17,033 bases of DNA from CAYMAZ01 sp964526285 (GTDB taxonomy: Bacteria > Bacteroidota > Bacteroidia > Bacteroidales > DTU049). Below the pieces are notes generated by a model. It made no database searches. It was not told the origin of the DNA and was given only the letters and a program-made list of their open reading frames with translations. The DNA is taken from assembly GCA_964526285.1 (NCBI GenBank), contig CAZGIW010000084.1, positions 1-17,033 of the forward strand. The letters run 5' to 3'. The first letter of the stretch is position 1. Each line of letters begins with the position of its first letter. This document shows positions 8,576-15,965 of this stretch, in pieces. Made by a program: the position numbers and the translations under genes.

Positions 8576-9312
8576 GTGAGCAGAATTTGAGTGAGAATTA
8601 CATTGAACAATATGATGATAATGCTGCTTTGCACGACGGCTTTGGTACTTGCGCGTCCCACTTCAAGAGCACCTCCACGCACATTATAGCCAAAATGTCC
8701 GGAAACGGTTGCGATAATAAAAGCAAAAAACAAACTTTTTATTATTGCGTAGTAGATTTCAAAAATAATAAAAAAGGATCGGACACCATACAAATATGTG
8801 TCAACCGAAAAGTCGGTTGAGGTAAATGCCACAAAGAAGCCTCCTGTTACTCCCAGAAACATACTGATAATTACCAAAACAGGAAAGAATAACATACATG
8901 CGGTTAATTTGGGCAAAATCAGATAGTTTGCTGAATTGACGCCCATCACATCAAGAGCATCAATTTGTTCTGTTACTCTCATTGTGCCAATTTCTCCGGC
9001 AATTCTAGAGCCTACCTTTCCAGCGAGAATGAGACTGATAATAGTGGGTGCAAACTCCAGCACAATTGTCTGACGAGTTATATAGCCAACAGTGTATCTG
9101 GGAATCAGCGGACTGTCAATATTGTATAATGTTTGCATTGCCACAACTGCTCCGATAAAAACCGAGATGATAGCCACAATGCCCAAAGAATCAACGCCGA
9201 GATAGAAAAGTTCATCAAGCAGCTGTTTGCGAAAAATCCTGCCTCTGTCCGGCCTGCGTAGGATTTTACCAAGCAAAAGAGTGTACTGTCCAATGTCATT
9301 AAAGACTTTCAC
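8572..9312 (-). CDS. mlaE: MlaE-type ABC transporter permease
   Basis: A 246-residue permease of the MlaE family, the inner-membrane channel partner of MlaF. It has a short amphipathic N-terminus and five to six hydrophobic segments. Family marks are FIGAVVAMQT near residue 55; the conserved central helix EFAPTIISLILAGKVGSRIAGEIGTMRVTEQIDAL, whose EIGTMRVTEQIDAL loop couples to the ATPase; and the late segment GHFGYNVRGGALEVGRASTKAVV. It is the first gene of the operon with mlaF and cvpA. The MCE substrate-binding partner (MlaD) is not in this operon or elsewhere in the window. Confidence 0.92.
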   Translation of the reverse strand: MKVFNDIGQYTLLLGKILRRPDRGRIFRKQLLDELFYLGVDSLGIVAIISVFIGAVVAMQTLYNIDSPLIPRYTVGYITRQTIVLEFAPTIISLILAGKVGSRIAGEIGTMRVTEQIDALDVMGVNSANYLILPKLTACMLFFPVLVIISMFLGVTGGFFVAFTSTDFSVDTYLYGVRSFFIIFEIYYAIIKSLFFAFIIATVSGHFGYNVRGGALEVGRASTKAVVQSSIIIILFNVILTQILLT

Positions 9313-9327
9313 AACGATTATTTTCTG

Positions 9328-9335
9328 CGAATTTA
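9328..9335 (-). promoter_or_regulatory. Possible -7 element (TAAATTCG) of the mlaE-mlaF-cvpA operon
   Basis: Read on the minus strand this is TAAATTCG, one mismatch from TAnnTTTG, ending 15 nt before the mlaE start, the same distance as the uvrA element. No -33 TTTG is seen. Confidence 0.3.
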
Positions 9336-9467
9336 CAAAAGGATTTAAAAACTTAAGGTAAAAACTTTAAAAAAAGATAAAAAAATAAAACCAAATACAA
9401 TTGAAACAGCTGATATTTCTACAACTATAGGGTAAGTTGAAAACTCCCTGAACAAACACGTTGCAGA

Positions 9468-11018
9468 TTATGACGGAATATACAAAGGGCCATCAGGTCC
9501 AAGCGGTAAACCTATGAGCATCCACAAAATCAGCAGCAACAACCAACCAATTGTAAGAAATACAGTATATGGCAACATCGTTGAAATTATTGTGCCTATG
9601 CCGTATTTTTTATCATACTTTTCAGCAAAAGTTACAATGAGCGCAAAATAACTCATCATTGGAGTGATGAGGTTTGTCACTGAATCACCAATCCTGAAAG
9701 CAGCCTGAGTAAGCCCGGGATGATATGGCGGATCAATGAGCATCAACATAGGAATAAACACAGGTGCCATAATTGCCCATTTTGCAGAAGCACTGCCCAT
9801 AAACATATTAATAAATGCCGAAAGCAGTACAAATGCTACAATGAGTGTTATGCCTGTGAGTCCGATTGACTGCAGGGTATGGGCTCCCTTGATGGCAAAA
9901 ATAATTCCCAGATTACTGTAGTTGAAAAAATATACAAACTGTGCTGCAAAAAACACCAGCACGATATAGCTCCCCATTGTACTCATTGATTTTCCAAGAT
10001 GTTTTGCCACATCCTTGTCGTTTTTTATGGTCCCGGTGATGAAACCATAAACCAAACCGGGAAAGAAAAACATAAGCACAATTGCAATAATAATTCCCTT
10101 GAAAAAAGGAGAGTGCAACACTGATCCTGTTTCGGGATCTCTTAAAATGCCATTTTCGGGTATGATTGTAAAAGCAAGTCCAATCAGTGTGATTACCAGC
10201 ACAATTCCTGCCCATCGCAGACCTTTTTTTTCTTTTTTTGTTAGTTTTTCAATTGGTAGTTTTTCTGCATCACCTTTATATTCTCCCAACCTTGGCTCCA
10301 CTATACGTTCTGTTACCCATGTTCCAATTAATACCACAATAAAAGCTGAAACGAACATAAAATAGTAGTTCACTGCAGGATTTACAACCATCTCAGGGTC
10401 AATCATCTGGGCAGCAGATTCGGAAATACCGGCAAGCACAGGATCAATTGACCCTATGAAAAAGTTGGCTCCAAATCCTCCACTAACTCCGCAGAATGCA
10501 GCAGCAAGACCTGCCATTGGATGCCTTCCAAGAGCATGAAAAATCATTGCTCCAAGCGGAATAAGAATCACATAGCCTGCTTCGGAAGCCAGATGGGAAA
10601 TAATTCCGGCCAAAACAATTGCAGCTGTAATGAAACGGGGAGGAGCACCAAGAACCAGAGCACGAATCATGGTAGTAAATAATCCGGAACCCTCAGCAAC
10701 ACCAATACCAATCATAACAACAAGCACATATCCAAGCGGAGGAAAATCCAGGAAGTTTTTAATCAGGTTTGTATACATCCACCTGACCCCGTCGCCACTG
10801 AGAAGATTGCGGGCCTCTATGATACTGCCGTCAACCGGATGTTCTGCCTGAGCACCTGTCAGATGACCAATCCATGAGATAATGACCACAATCACTGCCA
10901 GCAAGGCAAACAGGGTTGCCGGATGAGGAAGTTTGTTTCCTACTCTTTCAACAAAATTCAGCGAGCGGGCAAATAGTCGTCCCGATACTCCTCTGATACT
11001 CTTTAATATTTTTTTCAT
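9468..11018 (-). CDS. AbgT family transporter (p-aminobenzoyl-glutamate / antimetabolite transporter)
   Basis: A 516-residue polytopic inner-membrane protein of the AbgT family, whose members take up p-aminobenzoyl-glutamate (AbgT) or expel folate-pathway drugs (MtrF, YdaH). Family features include the N-terminal NKLPHPATLFALL; a VGNKLPHP-type entry before span 1; EGSGLFTTMIRALVLGAP; the hairpin regions SHLASEAGYVILIPLGA and GVSGGFGANFFIGSIDPVLAGIS; and the later INMFMGSASAKWAIMAPVFIPML and RIGDSVTNLITPMMSYFAL. About eleven hydrophobic spans can be drawn. It stands alone, with 155 bp to the mlaE start and 122 bp to the next upstream gene. No abgA/abgB hydrolase lies nearby, so substrate and direction of transport are not given by context. 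Confidence 0.9.
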   Translation of the reverse strand: MKKILKSIRGVSGRLFARSLNFVERVGNKLPHPATLFALLAVIVVIISWIGHLTGAQAEHPVDGSIIEARNLLSGDGVRWMYTNLIKNFLDFPPLGYVLVVMIGIGVAEGSGLFTTMIRALVLGAPPRFITAAIVLAGIISHLASEAGYVILIPLGAMIFHALGRHPMAGLAAAFCGVSGGFGANFFIGSIDPVLAGISESAAQMIDPEMVVNPAVNYYFMFVSAFIVVLIGTWVTERIVEPRLGEYKGDAEKLPIEKLTKKEKKGLRWAGIVLVITLIGLAFTIIPENGILRDPETGSVLHSPFFKGIIIAIVLMFFFPGLVYGFITGTIKNDKDVAKHLGKSMSTMGSYIVLVFFAAQFVYFFNYSNLGIIFAIKGAHTLQSIGLTGITLIVAFVLLSAFINMFMGSASAKWAIMAPVFIPMLMLIDPPYHPGLTQAAFRIGDSVTNLITPMMSYFALIVTFAEKYDKKYGIGTIISTMLPYTVFLTIGWLLLLILWMLIGLPLGPDGPLYIPS

Positions 11019-11085
11019 AAAACAATAACAGTAATAAATTTGAAAAAAGTGATTAATAAAATTATCCTGAATTCAATTCAATATA

Positions 11086-11105
11086 GCATTCAGCATAATG
11101 AATGC
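11086..11105. promoter_or_regulatory. Inverted repeat GCATTCA-6 nt-TGAATGC upstream of the AbgT gene
   Basis: A perfect 7-bp inverted repeat with a 6-nt loop (gcataa) sits between the small secreted-protein gene and the AbgT gene, both on the minus strand. No T-run follows on either side, so an operator is as likely as a weak terminator. No clear promoter for the AbgT gene was found in the same 122 bp. Confidence 0.35.
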
Positions 11106-11140
11106 ATATGACAATCAACTGAAAGAATCAGGAGAAAATG

Positions 11141-11458
11141 TTAACTGAAATCAGGAAATTTTTCAAATTCATACATAAAACCAAATGCGTGACAGGGACC
11201 ATTGGCACATTGATTTTTTTCTGAAAGAAATTGTGTTTTTTGATGAACTGTGGCCAATCTGAAAGAAAAAAACTTCTGAAAATGGAACACAGAAGAATCA
11301 TTTTTTCCTCTTCCTGAAATTTTACTCAGAGGTATTTCAAGACTTATCTGAATTTCTTTTGAGGATTGCCTGCACATAAAAAAAACTTCGGCCGAACCAA
11401 CTTCGGCACAAACCAGAAATACAAACACAAAAAGATATGAGATGTGTTTTGTAATCAT
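11141..11458 (-). CDS. small putative secreted protein of unknown function
   Basis: I do not recognise this 105-residue product. The N-terminus (MITKHISYLFVFVFLVCAEVGSAEVFF) looks like a signal peptide: a lysine, a hydrophobic core and a likely cleavage after GSA. The rest is polar and basic, with three cysteines (one in FFMCR, two in QCANGPC) and many phenylalanines. A perfect TAAATTTG element on the same strand at 11481-11488 supports expression. The cysteine in LVCAE is poorly placed for a lipobox. A second ATG at 11465 opens another, shorter frame at the usual distance from that element, so the start and even the frame are not certain. Confidence 0.5.
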   Translation of the reverse strand: MITKHISYLFVFVFLVCAEVGSAEVFFMCRQSSKEIQISLEIPLSKISGRGKNDSSVFHFQKFFSFRLATVHQKTQFLSEKNQCANGPCHAFGFMYEFEKFPDFS

Positions 11459-11480
11459 TTTTCATTTTTTTGTCAAACGG

Positions 11481-11488
11481 CAAATTTA
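11481..11488 (-). promoter_or_regulatory. Bacteroidetes-type -7 element (TAAATTTG) for the small secreted protein
   Basis: Read on the minus strand this is TAAATTTG, a perfect TAnnTTTG, 22 nt before the ATG at 11458. It is identical to the uvrA element. There is no TTTG at the -33 position. Confidence 0.45.
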
Positions 11489-11623
11489 CAAAAAAATTTT
11501 GTTCATTTTTATCAATAATACTGAATTGTAACTCACTGTTGAAAAAGCAGCGTTAATTTTTTTTGTTAAGGAAAAGTTTTTACCGGGGAAGAGTTTTCAT
11601 TACGGGCGTTTCAGTACTTTCAT

Positions 11624-11695
11624 CGGTGTCTGAGTGTTTTGCATCTTGAACCTCAGGTAGCCCATAATGCACAGCAAAATGTATCGAAGACACCG
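11624..11695. repeat. Palindromic element with outer stem CGGTGTC/GACACCG
   Basis: CGGTGTC (11624-11630) pairs with GACACCG (11689-11695), and inside it TTTTGC (11637-11642) pairs with GCAAAA (11674-11679). The intervening arms GAGTG and TGTATCGAA are the same as those in the hairpin at 11969-12010, so this is a diverged copy of that element with a longer loop of about 31 nt. The rest of 11459-11720 holds no gene that I can support. Confidence 0.6.
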
Positions 11696-11836
11696 GTGAA
11701 AACTCAACGCCTTTCTACGTGGTCTGAGTGTTCGCCGCAGGCAAAAGCATCAACACGGGGTCTGAGTGTTCGCCGCAGGCGAAAGCATCAACACGGGGTC
11801 TGAGTGTTCGCCGCAGGCAAAAGCATCAACACGGGG

Positions 11837-11936
11837 NNNNNNNNNNNNNNNNNNNNNNNNNNNNNNNNNNNNNNNNNNNNNNNNNNNNNNNNNNNNNNNN
11901 NNNNNNNNNNNNNNNNNNNNNNNNNNNNNNNNNNNN
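11837..11936. other. Assembly gap of 100 N
   Basis: Exactly 100 N, the usual placeholder for a gap of unknown size. Both flanks are the same 38-bp repeat, so the gap most likely reflects collapse of the repeat in assembly. Confidence 0.98.
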
Positions 11937-11968
11937 TGAGTGTTCGCCGCAGGCAAAAGCATCAACAC

Positions 11969-12010
11969 GGGGTCTGAGTGTTCGCCGCAGGCGAATGTAC
12001 CGAAGACCCC
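11969..12010. repeat. Complete hairpin unit ending the 38-bp array, next to the lipoprotein stop codon
   Basis: GGGGTCT (11969-11975) pairs with AGACCCC (12004-12010), and TTCGCC (11981-11986) with GGCGAA (11990-11995) around a GCA loop. The hairpin touches the stop codon (12011-12013) of the minus-strand lipoprotein gene. It could act as a transcript end for that gene, but no T-run follows on the minus strand. Confidence 0.65.
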
Positions 12011-12739
12011 TTATGGCAATGAATTTATAAACTGAATTTCACTTTGTGTTAAAGTTTGTCCGTTATCTGTAATGTTCCAGACAATTGTCTGTAAAGAGCC
12101 CTCATGTCCAAGTGGGTATTGTTTAGGTGCCATAAGCAAAACCAATTGATTTAGCTGTGGGTTTGTGCTAATTGGACCAATGTAATAGACTGTATTAAAG
12201 CCGGGAACACCAAGATGCATATTCAGGCAATAACATGGCAGGTGAACCCATGCCGTATCGTAAGCACCGATTGGAATATTCACAGTTTGCAAAACAAGAC
12301 CTCTCTGAAACTGGGGTTCATGACTGTTATCCTGTGTATCACAAAAAATCAGACCACCGGGAAATGACACAGTCGTCGGTGCGTTTTGTGAATTATACAA
12401 CAACATATAAAGGTTTACATAAGTTCCTGTTCCGTATGTTGTCCAGTTTCTGTTCATTTCACATGCAGGGAAAGGACCCTTATAGGTTTCTTTGTCAATT
12501 TCCGTTGCCCTTCCTTCAGTTCCAGCTCTAATATCTCCGATAATATGCACATGCTCAGGGAGATTGTATTGATATCCAACAGGATATCCGGGGTTGGAAC
12601 CAAGCCCCTGATCGTAATCAATTTCAGGCAAGGGGTCCTGCTGTGGAGGAGGATCTTCGGCTTCAGGTTTTTTACAGGATGTTGCGACAATCACCAATGC
12701 TACAAAAAGCATCAAAAAAAGCTGTGAAATTTTTTTCAT
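12011..12739 (-). CDS. putative lipoprotein of unknown function
   Basis: The 242-residue product begins MKKISQLFLMLFVALVIVATSCKK: a lysine-led hydrophobic signal with a lipobox-like ATSC, so C22 would be lipidated. A low-complexity linker rich in Pro, Glu and Asp follows (about 25-42), as in many Bacteroidetes surface lipoproteins. The rest looks like a beta-rich globular domain with alternating hydrophobics. It has four cysteines (PACEMN, LIFCDTQ and the CYC pair in LPCYCLN) and ends ITDNGQTLTQSEIQFINSLP. I cannot assign a family. It has its own consensus promoter. The stop codon abuts a hairpin repeat. A role at the cell surface is inferred only from the signal. Confidence 0.8.
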   Translation of the reverse strand: MKKISQLFLMLFVALVIVATSCKKPEAEDPPPQQDPLPEIDYDQGLGSNPGYPVGYQYNLPEHVHIIGDIRAGTEGRATEIDKETYKGPFPACEMNRNWTTYGTGTYVNLYMLLYNSQNAPTTVSFPGGLIFCDTQDNSHEPQFQRGLVLQTVNIPIGAYDTAWVHLPCYCLNMHLGVPGFNTVYYIGPISTNPQLNQLVLLMAPKQYPLGHEGSLQTIVWNITDNGQTLTQSEIQFINSLP

Positions 12740-12793
12740 GGTTAAGGGGATTTAATGAATATTAATTTTTTTAATGTTCTTATTTTCAGTTTT

Positions 12794-12826
12794 CAAATAT
12801 ACAACATATAATGATAGAAATCCAAA
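12794..12826 (-). promoter_or_regulatory. Promoter of the lipoprotein gene: TTTG, 21-nt spacer, TATATTTG
   Basis: On the minus strand, TTTG (12826-12823) is followed after 21 nt by TATATTTG (12801-12794), both matching the Bacteroidetes consensus and with the same spacing as the sigma-gene promoter. Transcription would start near 12787, leaving a leader of about 48 nt. Confidence 0.7.
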
Positions 12827-12978
12827 TTTTTTAAAAACTTTTTTATTCATTTTCAGTAACTTACAATTACACTGCTTTTAAACACAATCAACCCTGCATT
12901 AAAACCATACAAACATTCAACAAACAAACATATAAACATCTCAAAGCAATAAAACATCTTTCTTTAAAAAAAATTTTT

Positions 12979-12986
12979 TAATTTTG
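12979..12986 (+). promoter_or_regulatory. Bacteroidetes-type -7 element (TAATTTTG) of the cytochrome bd operon
   Basis: TAATTTTG is a perfect TAnnTTTG lying 30 nt before the ATG at 13017. The -33 position shows only TCTT/TTTC-like sequence, so the upstream element is poor, which could mean activator dependence. Confidence 0.5.
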
Positions 12987-13016
12987 CTATTTAATTACTC
13001 ACATGCATAAATATTG

Positions 13017-13247
13017 ATGAAGTTTTTCCAATCCATCTTTCAGTATTTTCGCAACTCAAAAACAGCAAGAGTATTATTGCTTATTGTACTTATCAAATTT
13101 TCAATTTTTTATGGTTTATTCAAGAGTTTTCTGTTTCCCAGATATTTCAAGCCAAAGTGGGAATCAGAACAACACAGGATTGATGATGTAACCAAAGACA
13201 TTACAAACAATAAAACAAAAAACACAAGCGATGAACGAATTAATTGA
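13017..13247 (+). CDS. DUF4492-like small membrane protein, first gene of the cytochrome bd operon
   Basis: A 76-residue protein with a basic amphipathic N-terminus (MKFFQSIFQYFRNSKTARV), one membrane span (about LLLIVLIKFSIFYGLFKSFLF) and a polar tail. Size, layout and the FPRYFKPKW-type segment after the span match what I recall of DUF4492 proteins, which often precede cydA in Bacteroidetes. I chose the ATG at 13017; the codon before it (13014) is TTG. Its last 17 nt overlap the start of cydA in another frame, so the two are probably translationally coupled. The function is unknown; a role in assembly or stability of the oxidase is inferred from position. Confidence 0.75.
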   Translation: MKFFQSIFQYFRNSKTARVLLLIVLIKFSIFYGLFKSFLFPRYFKPKWESEQHRIDDVTKDITNNKTKNTSDERIN

Positions 13248-14796
13248 TTTATCACTGGTTAACTGGTCGCGGGGTCAGTTTGCCATGACAGCGTTTTTTC
13301 ACTGGATGTTTATTCCGTTGACAATAGGAATGACATACATAATTGCAGTAGCCCAAACTCTCCATGTAAAAACAGGTGATTTGCACTGGGAAAAGGTTGC
13401 AAAATTCTGGGCAAAACTCTTTGGAGTTAACTTTGCCATTGGAGTTGGCACCGGAATTATACTTGGGCTGGAGTTTGGAACAAACTGGGCGAACTACTCA
13501 TGGATATCAGGCGATATTTTCGGAGCACCATTGGCTGCAGAGGGATTGATGGCATTTCTGCTTGAATCATCATTTATTGCAGTGATGTTTTTTGGATGGG
13601 GCAAACTGAACAAGAAATTTCATTTGCTTTCGGTATATCTTGTTGCATTCGGGGCATCGCTTTCAGCTCTTTGGATACTGGTTGCCAACGCATGGATGAA
13701 TTATCCTGTGGGAATGGTATTCAATCCGGACACAGCAAGGCATGAAATGGTGGATTTTTGGGCAGTGTTATTTTCTCCCTTTGCAATTAACAAGTTTTTG
13801 CACACCATAGCATCATGTTTGGTGATTGCTTCATTTTTTATCATTGCAATCAGCTCCTGGTATCTGCTTAAGGGCAGGGAAATCCTGCTTGCAAAACGCA
13901 GCATTGTCATTGCTTCGGTATTTGCCCTGTTCTCCAGTTTATTTGTTGCTTTCACAGGTGACGGCTCTGCATACAATGTTGCACAGCATCAGCCGGCCAA
14001 GCTGGCAGCCATGGAAGGGCTTTATGATGGCACTGAAGGAGCAGGTTTGGTGGCTGTTGCCATCCTCAATCCGAAAAAATCCATCGGTGACAGTGAGAAG
14101 GATTTTCTTTTTAAAATTGAAATTCCAAAAATGCTTGCACTATTGGGATACAGAGACGCCAATGCTTTTGTTCCCGGCATCAATGATGTGGTTTATGGAA
14201 ACGAAAAATATGGGATTCTTTCTGCCGCTGAAAAAATGGAAAGAGGCAGAATTGCCCTTGATGCACTTGCCGATTATAAAGAAGCATCAGCAACCGGAGA
14301 TACAGAAGCGATGGCACATCATCGTCAGATTTTTGAAGAACATTCCATGTATATGGGATATGGTCAGCTCAGTGATCCTGAAAGCACCATTCCGCATGTA
14401 CCTCTGATTTTTTACAGTTTCCGCATTATGGTCATTCTGGGGTTTCTGTTCATCCTGATTGCAGCCATTTACCTGTGGCTTGCCATTAAAAACAAGCTCG
14501 AAAAATACAGGTTGTTGCTAAAAATTGGCATCTGGATGTTTCCGCTTGCGTTTATTGCATCAATGACAGGATGGATTGTGGCCGAAGTGGGAAGGCAACC
14601 ATGGACTATTCAGGGATTACTTACAACATCCAGTTCCACATCAAATATCTCTTCCAGTGCAGTTATACTGACATTTTGGTTGTTTGCTGCAGTTTTGTCG
14701 GTGTTGTTCATTGCTGAAATAAGAATTATGCTTGGATTAATTAAAAAAGGTCCGGCACCCGACAATACAACAAAGAATAATAACGAATTACAATAA
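13231..14796 (+). CDS. cydA: cytochrome bd quinol oxidase subunit I
   Basis: Subunit I carries all three hemes and the quinol site of cytochrome bd, a high-affinity terminal oxidase that reduces O2 to water in the cytoplasmic membrane. The 521-residue sequence shows the expected ligands: H24 (in FFHWMFIPLT) for heme b595; H191 (KFLHT) and M400 (SFRIM) for heme b558; and E104 and E112 (AAEGLMAFLLES) of the proton path and heme d pocket. The Q-loop contains QPAKLAAMEG, with K257 and E262 at the positions tied to quinol oxidation. GRQPW (about 454-458) is the conserved motif near the end. Hydrophobicity fits about nine spans. The ATG lies inside the preceding small gene, without a clear Shine-Dalgarno sequence. 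cydB follows after 11 bp. Confidence 0.97.
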   Translation: MNELIDLSLVNWSRGQFAMTAFFHWMFIPLTIGMTYIIAVAQTLHVKTGDLHWEKVAKFWAKLFGVNFAIGVGTGIILGLEFGTNWANYSWISGDIFGAPLAAEGLMAFLLESSFIAVMFFGWGKLNKKFHLLSVYLVAFGASLSALWILVANAWMNYPVGMVFNPDTARHEMVDFWAVLFSPFAINKFLHTIASCLVIASFFIIAISSWYLLKGREILLAKRSIVIASVFALFSSLFVAFTGDGSAYNVAQHQPAKLAAMEGLYDGTEGAGLVAVAILNPKKSIGDSEKDFLFKIEIPKMLALLGYRDANAFVPGINDVVYGNEKYGILSAAEKMERGRIALDALADYKEASATGDTEAMAHHRQIFEEHSMYMGYGQLSDPESTIPHVPLIFYSFRIMVILGFLFILIAAIYLWLAIKNKLEKYRLLLKIGIWMFPLAFIASMTGWIVAEVGRQPWTIQGLLTTSSSTSNISSSAVILTFWLFAAVLSVLFIAEIRIMLGLIKKGPAPDNTTKNNNELQ

Positions 14797-14802
14797 AGGA
14801 GG
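14795..14802 (+). promoter_or_regulatory. Strong Shine-Dalgarno sequence (AAAGGAGG) for cydB
   Basis: AAAGGAGG overlaps the cydA stop codon (14794-14796) and ends 5 nt before the cydB ATG at 14808. Most other genes in the window have no such site, in keeping with the phylum, so cydB stands out. Confidence 0.75.
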
Positions 14803-14807
14803 CTCTC

Positions 14808-15947
14808 ATGTTTGAAACACTCTCTCATCTTCAGTTACAACAATATTGGTGGCTGCTCATGTCGGTGGTTGGCAGTGCACTGGTTTTTCTGCTTTTTGTT
14901 CAGGGAGGTCAAACTCTCATTGATGTTCTTGGCAAAACAGAAAACGAAAAAACATTGGTTATTACCTCAATAGGCCGTAAATGGAAATCAACATTCACTA
15001 CACTAGTTGTTTTTGCAGCCGGAATGTTTGCATCATTCCCGCTGTTTTATGCAACTTCATTCGGAGGGGCATATTATGCATGGAAATTATTTCTGTTGTG
15101 TTTTGTGCTTCAGTCTGTGGCATTTGAATTCCGAAGAAAAAAAGGAAACATCTTAGGGGCAAGGACCTACGAGTATTTCTTGTATATAAACGGATTTCTC
15201 GGCACATTTTTGCTGGGAGCCGCAGTTGCCACATTTTTCACAGGCAGTAATTTTGTAAGAGATGCCTACAATCTATCAACATGGCAAACTCCTTTTTACG
15301 GCATTGAAATTCTTTTCAATCCGGTGAATCTTTCACTTGGATTTGCTGTTATGTTTCTGTCACGAATTCTTGGTGCATTATATTTAATCAACAATGTGAG
15401 TCACGACACAATTGTGCAGAGAGCTCGCAAGCAGGTAAAAATAAACACATTGCTGTTTCTTCCTTTCTTTTTATTCTTTCTTTTCAAGATACTGACCATG
15501 AATGGATACGCATATGATCCCTTGACAAAAGAAGTATTTCTGGAACCATACAAATACCTTAATAACTTTCTTCAAATGCCTGTGGCACTGATACTTCTGT
15601 TGCTGGGAGTTGTGGGGGTGCTCTACGGCATATTTATCAGCGGCATTAAAAACAGCATAAAAGGAATCTGGGCTACTGGTTTTGGGACTTTTCTCACAGT
15701 ATTGTCATTGTTTTTTGTTCTTGGATACAACAATACAGCCTTTTATCCTTCTTCAGCAAATCTGCAAAGCTCGCTTACCATTGAAAATGCCTCTGCAAGT
15801 CACTTCACGCTTACATATATGAGTTATATTTCTCTGCTGTTGCCGGTGATTTTATTTTATATCTACATTGCATGGCGCGCCATTGACAAACACAAAATGA
15901 AGGAAGAAGACCTACAGGCATCAGAAGGCGATGAACACACCTATTAA
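14808..15947 (+). CDS. cydB: cytochrome bd quinol oxidase subunit II
   Basis: Subunit II pairs with CydA and is needed for stable heme insertion. The 379-residue protein has about eight to nine hydrophobic spans and the usual arrangement: an N-terminal YWWLLMSVVGSALVFLLFVQGGQTL, an RKWKSTFTTLVVFAAGMFASFPLFYAT segment, AWKLFLLCFVLQSVAFEFRRKKG (the conserved polar FEFR after a span), and ILFNPVNLSLGFAVMFLSRILGALYL in the middle. The C-terminus is acidic (EEDLQASEGDE). It lies 11 bp after cydA and 18 bp before a 41-codon membrane-protein gene, all in one orientation. Confidence 0.94.
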   Translation: MFETLSHLQLQQYWWLLMSVVGSALVFLLFVQGGQTLIDVLGKTENEKTLVITSIGRKWKSTFTTLVVFAAGMFASFPLFYATSFGGAYYAWKLFLLCFVLQSVAFEFRRKKGNILGARTYEYFLYINGFLGTFLLGAAVATFFTGSNFVRDAYNLSTWQTPFYGIEILFNPVNLSLGFAVMFLSRILGALYLINNVSHDTIVQRARKQVKINTLLFLPFFLFFLFKILTMNGYAYDPLTKEVFLEPYKYLNNFLQMPVALILLLLGVVGVLYGIFISGIKNSIKGIWATGFGTFLTVLSLFFVLGYNNTAFYPSSANLQSSLTIENASASHFTLTYMSYISLLLPVILFYIYIAWRAIDKHKMKEEDLQASEGDEHTY

Positions 15948-15965
15948 TTTAAAAAACAAGCACTT

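Larger units (their letters stand above)
11721..12010. repeat. 38-bp tandem repeat array interrupted by an assembly gap
   Basis: GGTCTGAGTGTTCGCC recurs at 11721, 11759 and 11797 (period 38) and continues on the far side of the N run to 11971. Units differ only at one position (GGCAAAAGC or GGCGAAAGC). The copies adjoin directly with no unique spacers, so this is a tandem repeat and not a CRISPR array. The true copy number is unknown because 100 N replace part of it. The reading frame that spans it is an artefact of the repeat. Confidence 0.9.

Noticed and set aside
11721..12010. CRISPR array
   Set aside because: Repeats adjoin directly without unique spacers, and no cas gene is present in the window.
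11728..12030. Frames of 72-100 codons across the N run
   Set aside because: They consist of the 38-bp repeat and unknown bases; the N run only seems to keep them open.
13014..13016. TTG start one codon before the DUF4492-like ATG
   Set aside because: An ATG follows immediately at 13017 and is the simpler start; the difference is a single residue.
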